Below, in pieces: positions 12,323 through 18,700 of a stretch of 24,717 bases of DNA; position 1 is the first letter of the stretch; each line of letters begins with the position of its first letter. The translations under genes were made by a program, and so were the position numbers. This DNA comes from a virus: the IMG/VR virus record IMGVR_UViG_3300023192_001873, positions 1-24,717 of that record, one strand, 5' to 3'. The notes below the pieces were generated by a model. It was not told the DNA's origin and searched no databases. It saw only the letters and a program-made list of their open reading frames with translations.

Positions 12323-13125
12323 CTTATTTTTATTCCTTTCATAGCCGAACTTCCATTTTCTTTCTTGTAGTAAATAACAAGTTCTGCCAACTTCTCTTTT
12401 AATTGATAAGGCGTAGTTATTGTTGGTGCGTACTTTTTCCCTTGTACCGATACCGCATATTCAGCTGATCGGATTGCTTTTTCTTCCCCTAGTTTATCTA
12501 TAAGTTCTTGCGCTGCTTTCCGGGAAGTTTTGTTTCCCCAAGAGATTGTAGGATTTAAGTTCTGGTAGAATATATCGAAGATTTTATGTATTGGTTCTGC
12601 GAAGATATTTTCCACAGCGCGAACGCGCTGTTTCTTCTTAATATGTTCTTCTTTAAGTGTTCTTCTTATACTATGTCTTTCAGCCTGTATCTTACTGTTC
12701 TTCTGGCCTGTATCTCGTGTTCTTTCAGCCTGTATCTTTTTAGAAGATACTGCTCTTTTGGTCGGTATCTTCAAGGTTAGATTCTCAATCTTCTCATAAT
12801 TCAATATATTAAGTTTCCAAATGTCCGTAATAGAATATGTATTTATTGGTCTTGTTTTTCCTGCGCTCATTCCCATAAATTTTATCCAACCCTTATCCAA
12901 AAGATACTTCAAGGATTTATTATAAGCCTTTCGTCCGATGCCCATTTTCTTCATTACGGTTTCTTGTGTAGCAAAGCACGTGCCGTTTTCCCCGGAATAT
13001 CTTTTCATTTGCCAGTAGAGAGATTGGTCGATAGCCGTAGAGTGATTGAGAATATAGTGCGGCAGTTGAGAGAAGTATTTTTTATCTCCCGAGCCGTCCA
13101 CAATTTTTAGTTTATTGTCTTTCAT
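12319..13125 (-). CDS. Replication initiator with winged helix-turn-helix
   Basis: 268 residues. The N-terminal domain (about 15-100) is a winged helix: LPHYILNHSTAIDQSLYWQM, then TCFATQETVMKKMGIGRKAY as the recognition region, then SLKYLLDKGWIKFMG, the organisation of phage O-type and replisome-organiser proteins. A basic, Gln-rich linker (about 125-170) follows. The C-terminal domain (about 175-260) contains ISWGNKTSRKAAQELIDKLG and APTITTPYQLKEKLAELVIY, a short helical domain common in such proteins that would recruit helicase or loader. The linker is encoded by iteron-like DNA repeats, as in lambda O. It overlaps the 92-aa gene by 4 nt and is preceded by a large hairpin and a possible -10 box. 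No helicase or polymerase is seen here, so it may use host enzymes. Confidence 0.7.
   Translation of the reverse strand: MKDNKLKIVDGSGDKKYFSQLPHYILNHSTAIDQSLYWQMKRYSGENGTCFATQETVMKKMGIGRKAYNKSLKYLLDKGWIKFMGMSAGKTRPINTYSITDIWKLNILNYEKIENLTLKIPTKRAVSSKKIQAERTRDTGQKNSKIQAERHSIRRTLKEEHIKKKQRVRAVENIFAEPIHKIFDIFYQNLNPTISWGNKTSRKAAQELIDKLGEEKAIRSAEYAVSVQGKKYAPTITTPYQLKEKLAELVIYYKKENGSSAMKGIKIR
12676..12771. repeat. Iteron-like repeats inside the initiator gene (possible origin)
   Basis: Three copies of a GCCTGTATCT core sit at 12681-12693, 12704-12716 and 12726-12738, spaced 23 and 22 bp, about two helical turns. The first and third share 18 identical nucleotides. A weaker fourth copy, GGTCGGTATCTT, is at 12760-12771. 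The first and third are read as KIQAER in the protein, but the middle copy is read in a different frame (DTGQK). The similarity is therefore at the DNA level. This is the layout of the lambda origin inside gene O. Confidence 0.6.
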
Positions 13126-13144
13126 ATTTACTAAGCTAATTATT

Positions 13145-13221
13145 ATTATATCTTCAGCTCTCCATTTCGGCTACCCATTACGCTCTCGCGATAATGGTAA
13201 TTGAGTAGCCGAATCGAGAGC
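13145..13221 (-). promoter_or_regulatory. Large hairpin and possible -10 before the initiator gene
   Basis: In the 102-nt gap, GCTCTC (13157-13162) pairs with GAGAGC (13216-13221), TTCGGCTAC (13166-13174) with GTAGCCGAA (13205-13213), and CCATTA (13175-13180) with TAATGG (13192-13197). On the minus strand a perfect TATAAT (13150-13145) follows at once, with a poor -35 that would fall in the stem. It may be an operator or a structured leader. The TCGGCTA core is shared with the leader RNA at 11884-12034. Confidence 0.45.
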
Positions 13222-13227
13222 CAACTA

Positions 13228-13410
13228 TCAGTGCGATTTCCGGTAATGATTTTGATTCATACGCTCTATTAAACTATTGAGCTTATCGATACTGATAGAA
13301 AAGTGTCCTAATTTCCCTGCTTCACAAAAGAATATATCCCCTCCCACACGTACATCCAGAGATTTTCCACATTTCGGGCATTTATAGGTTTTTAGATTAT
13401 CCCAGTTCAT
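13228..13410 (-). CDS. 60-aa zinc-ribbon protein
   Basis: 60 residues from the ATG at 13410, reading MNWDNLKTYKCPKCGKSL. I prefer this over the upstream TTG at 13446 because it forms an ATGA overlap with the stop of the 77-aa gene. CPKC and FFCEAGKLGH supply three Cys and a His for one zinc. The helix DKLNSLIERMNQNHY ends the protein. The rejected upstream extension holds the DNA repeat shared with the helicase. Function unknown; small zinc ribbons of this type often bind nucleic acid. Confidence 0.65.
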   Translation of the reverse strand: MNWDNLKTYKCPKCGKSLDVRVGGDIFFCEAGKLGHFSISIDKLNSLIERMNQNHYRKSH

Positions 13411-13640
13411 AATGTCGGTGGTATATCTTTGTAAATCCAACTTTCCCAATCTAGCATACCTGCGCGGTCAATTAGCTTATCCTGTTCGTGGCATTCGCAC
13501 GTACAATCGTGTACTCTATCCCCAGGGTGTTCGCTTTCACACTCGCAAACTTCGTCCTCGAATGTATTCGAGTTCCGCAGCGCAGATTCTTTTACAGTTT
13601 CTACGAAACTTTCATAGAAACTTTTATCTTCTTTAGTCAT
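13407..13640 (-). CDS. 77-aa Cys/His-rich protein
   Basis: 77 residues from the ATG at 13640, chosen over an ATG at 13655 because AGAGG lies 5 nt before it. The N terminus is a helix (KEDKSFYESFVETVKESALR). The middle is a dense metal-binding stretch, VCECESEHPGDRVHDCTCEC, with a further His. The C terminus (MLDWESWIYKDIPPTL) is encoded by DNA nearly identical to a piece of the helicase gene in another frame, so this end is probably a later addition. It overlaps the 60-aa gene by 4 nt and follows the recombination ATPase by 36 nt. No family recognised. Confidence 0.6.
   Translation of the reverse strand: MTKEDKSFYESFVETVKESALRNSNTFEDEVCECESEHPGDRVHDCTCECHEQDKLIDRAGMLDWESWIYKDIPPTL
13411..13457. 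repeat. DNA repeat copy 1 (second copy 19967-20013)
   Basis: The 31 bp 13411-13441 match 19967-19997 at all but two positions, and weaker similarity continues to TAGCAT at 13457 and 20013. Read in the helicase frame both copies give LDLQRYTTDI, and both differences are silent in that frame. Here, however, the frame used is a different one (77-aa gene). This suggests a fragment copied from a helicase gene. Confidence 0.8.
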
Positions 13641-13676
13641 TTTGCCTCTTAACATATTTGTTCGATTAATTCTTAT

Positions 13677-14648
13677 CTAATTCCCTGGAACTTTTACTCT
13701 TGGCTCTGCTTTTTTGAAGCGTGCGACTTTGAGCGGAGTTCTTACATTGGGTAGAGGATCTGATTCAACAACAGGTATAGAGTCGTTCTTATGGTCCTCT
13801 ATGTGCTTAGAGCGTAGCGTTTCCGACATTTGTCCAATGTAGGCACTCATTTCAGAAATAGTCAGCTCCTGCGCTGATTTTCCAATCTGCTCCTCCAAAA
13901 ACTTTAGGGACCTGCCAACCTGTTTCAGCATAGCTTTCAACTCCTTAAACTTCTCTTCGTGTTCATCGATTCCCTCGTCTGCCCAACTCCTTAATGCTTT
14001 TCCTGTTTCCTCCGTTATTATAAATTCCGCCTTATCCATAAACAGGCTTGTTCTGTCTTTGCCTGTGCTTGCGAGGTGGTGTATATCTATGTCGAACGCG
14101 ATTGTCATTTCGTACTCAAAGCCCTCTCTTATTACTGGTTTCAGCCCTAGTTTCTCTACTCTTATCTTTCCGTCCGCGCCGGATTCCATCGCATAATCCT
14201 GTTTTGAACGCATAGCGCAAATCATATGGGCCCTATTCTGCAGAATTGCATTAATGAATTTCCGATAGCGTGGCGTTGCCTTTCCCCAATCCTGAAATTT
14301 TCCTCCCATTCGGTCCACAATTTCAAGAGTTCCTCCCTCTCCCTCCCAAACGTGTGTTACGGAGTCCACAATAATCACTTCCATATTTGCCGCCTCCGCC
14401 GAACGTATAGCCTCGACATACTTCTCTGGCTCAAATGGTGGGTCAAGCTCAATGACATTGTATGCTCCCAAATGTGCGTAGAGGTCCCCTGAATGATTCT
14501 CCGTATCAATCAAGGCAATCTTATCCCAAGGGGCTATACCTGATGCCATAAGGAGCGCGGAGTATGTTTTACCCGATCCCGAGGGACCGGCAAGTCCTAT
14601 GCGCAACCTCGCTTTTTTCCTGTCTGCCTTTCTAAGTTCAAATGCCAT
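13677..14648 (-). CDS. RecA-like ATPase, Sak4-type recombination protein
   Basis: 323 residues from the ATG at 14648 (MAFELRKADR); an in-frame ATG at 14696 would add 16 residues that overlap the 30-aa gene. Walker A is GPSGSGKT (21-28), Walker B is VIIVDS (91-96), and DTENHSGDLY and RSKQDYAMES are typical of phage AAA_24/Sak4 ATPases. Sak4 proteins are short RecA-like proteins that bind single-stranded DNA and promote annealing, usually with a phage SSB. After about residue 230 a helical and disordered tail (EEKFKELKAMLKQVGRSLKF) extends beyond the usual length of about 230-250, perhaps for partner binding. It would work with RusA in recombination-dependent replication. No SSB gene is recognised in the window. 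Confidence 0.8.
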   Translation of the reverse strand: MAFELRKADRKKARLRIGLAGPSGSGKTYSALLMASGIAPWDKIALIDTENHSGDLYAHLGAYNVIELDPPFEPEKYVEAIRSAEAANMEVIIVDSVTHVWEGEGGTLEIVDRMGGKFQDWGKATPRYRKFINAILQNRAHMICAMRSKQDYAMESGADGKIRVEKLGLKPVIREGFEYEMTIAFDIDIHHLASTGKDRTSLFMDKAEFIITEETGKALRSWADEGIDEHEEKFKELKAMLKQVGRSLKFLEEQIGKSAQELTISEMSAYIGQMSETLRSKHIEDHKNDSIPVVESDPLPNVRTPLKVARFKKAEPRVKVPGN

Positions 14649-14650
14649 AC

Positions 14651-14743
14651 TTATTGTATCGCAATCCATATCGCAAATATGACTACTAGGAGGCATACAA
14701 ACGTAATGGCCGATACTAAATTACTTATTATTTCTTTTCTCAA
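14651..14743 (-). CDS. 30-aa membrane peptide, candidate
   Basis: 30 residues from a TTG start, LRKEIISNLVSAITFVCLLV then a hydrophobic end in AIWIAIQ. Nearly all of it is one transmembrane helix. The stop lies 2 nt before the ATG of the recombination ATPase, and the promoter at 14784-14814 lies just upstream. There is no ATG and no Shine-Dalgarno sequence, so it may be chance, though the hydrophobicity is striking. Confidence 0.35.
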   Translation of the reverse strand: MRKEIISNLVSAITFVCLLVVIFAIWIAIQ

Positions 14744-14783
14744 AGTATTACTTGTGATTAATTTCTGCGACCTTTATATATAT

Positions 14784-14814
14784 ATTATCGCATAAAGTGC
14801 CCATACCCTGTCAA
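14784..14814 (-). promoter_or_regulatory. Sigma70-type promoter of the replication/recombination region
   Basis: Minus strand: a perfect TTGACA (14814-14809), a 19-nt spacer and GATAAT (14789-14784), preceded by TATGC, an extended -10. The same layout (TTGACA, 19 nt, TATGN before the -10) occurs at 4050-4080. It lies directly after the terminator at 14874-14906 and the tRNA-like element, so it starts a new transcription unit. Confidence 0.6.
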
Positions 14815-14817
14815 CTA

Positions 14818-14864
14818 TTGGCTCTAGTAGCCAATATAAGGGGGTTCGATTCCCCTTGGGGTCC
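14818..14864 (+). other. tRNA-like 3' half (possible attachment site)
   Basis: On the plus strand: TTGGC (14818-14822), a 7-nt loop TCTAGTA, GCCAA (14830-14834), a 5-nt variable region TATAA, then a T arm GGGGG-TTCGATT-CCCCT (14840-14856) and TGGGGTC plus C. All spacings match a standard tRNA from position 27 on. The loop has C where a tRNA needs U33, and no proper D arm or matching acceptor strand precedes it; the sequence there is a promoter on the other strand. A phage attachment site copied from a tRNA 3' half or a decayed tRNA would look like this. Confidence 0.5.
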
Positions 14865-14873
14865 CCTAATCAC

Positions 14874-14906
14874 AAAAAACCCGCGCGGAGGAAGCGCGGG
14901 TTTTTT
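14874..14906. terminator. Strong bidirectional intrinsic terminator
   Basis: CCCGCGC (14880-14886) pairs with GCGCGGG (14894-14900) around a 7-nt loop, flanked by six A on the left and six T on the right, so it works on both strands. It ends the leftward transcript of the polyvalent protein and membrane cassette 16 nt after the last stop codon. Confidence 0.9.
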
Positions 14907-14921
14907 GTTATCCGGTTGTTT

Positions 14922-15389
14922 CTAGGAAATATCCGAATCTTTTATTTCTATACTGTTACTCTTTATCCATTTACGCGCGGCATTCAAAAGAATGCTCGCG
15001 ATAGCTACAACAATAGGGGTAGAAGTACCTAAATCTATCTGGGGCAGTATAGCTAACAAATAAGCTATCAAAGCTCCGCCTAGTGCAATTCCGGCGCCTT
15101 TGGCTATCTTAACTCCGTCCTTTTTATCTAGTTTATACTTTCCTGAACCTTCCATTTTATTTTTGAATACTGACTTAATTCTTCTTATGATACTCTTCGA
15201 CTTTACGAATCCTATTGGTTTTCCCAATATAAGAGTATCAAACTTCTTTTTACTCATTGTATTTACTTCATCCCGACTCCATACCATACTCAATAATCCA
15301 GAATCAGTAACATTACATTTATAACCTCTCCTGACAAACCATACTCTTCCATTTCCCGAGGGGTCTTTTATTAATTGTCCTGTTGTCAT
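14922..15389 (-). CDS. Membrane protein with two transmembrane helices (holin-like)
   Basis: 155 residues. The N-terminal part (about 10-60) has VWFVRRGYKCNVTDSGLLSM, then VNTMSKKKFDTLILGKPIGF, a soluble pattern seen in some cell-surface proteins. A basic segment follows, then YKLDKKDGVKIAKGAGIALG leading into a first transmembrane helix (about 97-115), a short turn PQIDLGTSTP, and a second (about 123-138) ending in RKWIKS. The C-terminal half resembles two-helix phage membrane proteins often called putative holins. It is the last gene before the strong terminator and follows two other membrane proteins. Holin function is inference from topology and place; no lysin gene is visible in the window. 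Confidence 0.5.
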   Translation of the reverse strand: MTTGQLIKDPSGNGRVWFVRRGYKCNVTDSGLLSMVWSRDEVNTMSKKKFDTLILGKPIGFVKSKSIIRRIKSVFKNKMEGSGKYKLDKKDGVKIAKGAGIALGGALIAYLLAILPQIDLGTSTPIVVAIASILLNAARKWIKSNSIEIKDSDIS

Positions 15390-15394
15390 TGTTT

Positions 15395-15652
15395 TTATCG
15401 TACTAAATAATTAAGCAGAAAATTATGTTTCTGTATTATCTCCGAATTTTGTTTTACTATCTCTTCCATAATATCGTTGCTCTTTCTTATTTCAATAGTT
15501 TGCTCCCGGAGCGCTGCGCCGTATTCCGACATATGATGGCCCGTAGTATCGAGAGTTGTTTGTACTATTATTACAAGAGCTACAACAATAGCTATTGCTA
15601 CACAGATAATTCCTGCGCGTATAAGTAATTGAAATGATTGTACGCTATTCAT
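15395..15652 (-). CDS. Single-pass membrane protein with coiled coil
   Basis: 85 residues from the ATG at 15652; a TTG at 15685 would add 11 residues and overlap the upstream gene. An N-terminal transmembrane helix (about 10-30, IRAGIICVAIAIVVALVIIV) is followed by a polar helix with heptad spacing (about 47-80, LREQTIEIRKSNDIMEEIVK onwards). The topology resembles an inner-membrane spanin, but there is no overlapping outer-membrane lipoprotein gene with a lipobox. It may form part of a lysis cassette or an anchored scaffold. It lies 10 nt after the 43-aa membrane protein and 5 nt before the 155-aa gene. Confidence 0.55.
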   Translation of the reverse strand: MNSVQSFQLLIRAGIICVAIAIVVALVIIVQTTLDTTGHHMSEYGAALREQTIEIRKSNDIMEEIVKQNSEIIQKHNFLLNYLVR

Positions 15653-15662
15653 AGCCCTATGC

Positions 15663-15794
15663 TTACATTCGGTCCGGGTAACCAAAAAATATATTTAGAA
15701 AAAGGATAATCCAAAAGATTGCTCCTATCGTATATTTTCCCACATCCAAGCAAGTAAATAAAGCCCTGTCAAATGTTTTCTGCTCTCTTTTCAT
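15663..15794 (-). CDS. 43-aa membrane protein coupled to the polyvalent gene
   Basis: 43 residues. MKREQKTFDRALFTCLDVGK is polar, then one transmembrane helix (about 18-38) ends in FFGYPDRM. Its ATG overlaps the stop of the polyvalent gene as ATGA, which strongly supports translation in spite of its size. A basic N terminus followed by one membrane helix would place the start in the cytoplasm. It may be a small holin or antiholin, or an adaptor for the polyvalent protein. Not recognised by sequence. Confidence 0.65.
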   Translation of the reverse strand: MKREQKTFDRALFTCLDVGKYTIGAIFWIILFLNIFFGYPDRM

Positions 15795-18700
15795 TCCGTT
15801 TTGTAAAATAGTATAGGGGTAATGATTTTATTTTTTGTGAGTACTCTTCCGAACGCATCAAATTCTTCAGCGCTCATTTTCTTCTTCCACACATTAAGCA
15901 ATACGAGTTTTTCTTCGTTCGTGCGCGCTGATATAACTGAATTTATAGCAGGGTCCGCACCTCCGCGCTGAAGCGATACATCAAATTTCTTTTTAACGCG
16001 TCCCATTTCATCGCGCTCTTCACTACTTGCCGGGACAATCGATCCGAATATCTCTTCAATGAGGTCCATTTTTAATTTCTGCGTATCTGTTTCTCCTTCT
16101 TGATACTTCTTTATATGGTCATTTATAAGTCTATTTTGAGATAATACTTCCCTGGCTCTTTCTCGTTTAACAGGACCTAGAGTTTCCCGAGCTTTTTCTA
16201 ATCTTCCGTAATCGGATATTCTTATAAAGCGTCCCATAATAGGACCTATTAATGGAACAGAAATGAACTTTTCGCCCATAGTTTTTTTCCTAGGCGGACT
16301 TTCTCCTGCGTAGAATTTCACAAATACATTTCCTCCCAACTGCTGAAACTGATACATCATAAACGGTTTCCATGCGTCAAGTCCTCCTGCATCCAGTTCT
16401 TTCTGTGTAAGAACCAATCTTCCCCGAAAAGAATCATAGGGATTTCTTCCCTCTAGCATAGCTTTTGTATCTAAAACTGCCGGTATAGCTGGCATAAGTT
16501 GTGGAACTTGTCCGCCGAATAATGCCGCCATTTCTCCTATATCTTTGTATAAACCTTTTTCGTTTCTAGACGAATTCATCGCTTTCCATTGAAGTCCACC
16601 GATAAGTCTTCCGAATTCATCCGTTGGGACTCTTAGATATATACTCTTTCCTGACTTAGAATCTCTACCTAGACATATTATCATATAGTTCGTCATATCA
16701 TATTCGCTCACGTCTTCGTAGCATTTCCTTACGGCATCTCCAAATGCTCCCATAACAGCTGCAAGCATTATCATCTTAGGAACCATAACCGATTCTGCTG
16801 TTTTCCACCAAAAACCGCTTCTTGTTTTAGGGTTTGTGGCTATTCCAATATCTGCTGATATTCCCTGAACAAAAGAGTTTGAGAAAAGAAATAGTTCATT
16901 TGTTATAGCAGTTAAATATCCTCGGTCAAGAAAGTCCGGAGATCCGATGTTCTTTCTTATAAAATTACGCATTTCATTCGGTTCCATTTTACCTTCAAGT
17001 TCAAAGAATCCGGCAACTTTCGGTAAAGTTTCTATCATATCTCCTGTTTCCTGAATAAAATTGAAAATTGCGCGGAATGGTCGTAATATTGGACCTACTA
17101 TCGGCCATCCTTTACTATCATATTTTTCTCCCATACCTGCTTCAATCAAAATAGATTGAATTTGTGCATCTTCGGCTATTTCATTACTCATTATATCATT
17201 CCACGTTACAGATAATATTTGTTGCTGATACATTTCTTGTATAACTTGCAATGCTTCCAGTTCTTTTTCGGATGCTTCTTTAAGGGTTTTCTTAAATCCA
17301 AATGCTCTGCGTCTAGCGGGTCTAAATGCTTTTGCATACATACTTAATGCTCTAGGAAATGTAAGATGAGGTACATTTTTCCAAAATCGTAAGAAATCAC
17401 GAATTCCATTGAAGGCTATAAACCCTGGATTATAAACAATAAATATTTTGCGGAAAATCTTTCGGTTTGCCCAACTAAAGGGACTCATTGGAATCATTAC
17501 TGCTTTATTTCGCGCAATAGAATTGTTGTCTAAAGAATTCGCAATAACTGGGTCTATGTATTTACCTTTAAACTGGCCTTTTTCATAATAAGTTGATAGT
17601 AAAAATTTTTTATCTTTCGATTGTATAGGTGTTCGATAACGCCCACTCCATTTATAATCGGCTTCCTTTATCTCATCAGGATAGCCTTTTTCTAACATAG
17701 AGTATGTTGCTATCTTAACTTTTTGCATTTCTATAGCGCGTACAGTAGAAACTACTTTAAGTAAAAGAGCATTTGCCGGATTAGTAATATCTTTAAGAGT
17801 ACCCACTTGTGGCTTTACTTGCCATTCTAGAGTTCTTTCCATATGTTCTACCACTTGAAAGGGTACATATTTTGGATTTTCTTGCATTTGATCAAAGAAT
17901 TCTTTGGAATATAATCCTTGCTCATAAGCTTCAGTAGCTATTGTTCTAAGAAATTCGCGTAAGAAGTCTGCATTTTTTGATAATATTTTAAAGTTTTCAT
18001 CTCCTAATGATTCGCGTAGATACTTAATACCTTTTTTTGCAGTAGCCGGTGTTACACCCTGGGGGTTTGCAAACTCGCTGCGATCTCCGAGAAGAACACG
18101 TTCGTAAAGAAGAAACTCTCCAAAACTGTGCCAATCAATTCCATATTCCTGTAGTTCTTCCCTAATCGGCTGTACGTGCTCCATAAATAATCCTTTAATT
18201 CTACCTGATAAATAATTTTTCCCGGCAAGTAAATATTTTGGATTTTCATCATCATTAATATGCTGTCCATTTTTCTCCATCTTATTTACCCTATTATATA
18301 TTCCTTGATTCTGGCTCTTAACCGCTATTAAGAAGTGCTCCCAATAATTCGCCAAAGAAAGTTTTTTTAGTTCTTTCCCTTGTTCAACCAATTCTTTTGC
18401 AGCATAATCTCCTCCTACAAATCCTTTTTGGTGGCGTGCGCTGCGAATCGCAAGTAATTCAGACTCATCTTTACTAAGTAATTCTTGTAGTTCCAAGAAC
18501 TGGGTTTTTACTTCAGGCTTAGCATCAAGTTGTTCCAAGAATGTATTATAGAAAGTAGGAGCCATACGTTCTAAGGTTCCCGGGCTATTGAATAATAGAG
18601 AAACAGCATCTGCATATAATTCTTTTGAGCTATTCCTATAATTTAAAAATGCTTGCGTTGCGTTATCCTTATCATATGGCCTCCAGAATTCACTCACCGC

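Noticed and set aside
12676-12771. CRISPR array
   Set aside because: The repeats are short, with 9-10 nt between cores, lie inside a gene and have no cas genes nearby; iterons explain them better.
13412-13636. Plus-strand frames starting MSVVYLCKSN here and at 19968
   Set aside because: They look related only because they are antisense to the shared DNA repeat; each diverges at once afterwards and has no ribosome site.
14797-14864. A complete tRNA gene
   Set aside because: The acceptor strands pair at only five of seven positions, the D arm is too short, U33 is missing, and the 5' part coincides with a good promoter on the other strand. Only the 3' half is convincing.
15740-15765. TTGACA after the polyvalent gene as a promoter for the membrane cassette
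   Set aside because: No acceptable -10 lies 15-20 nt downstream, and the site is inside the 43-aa coding region.
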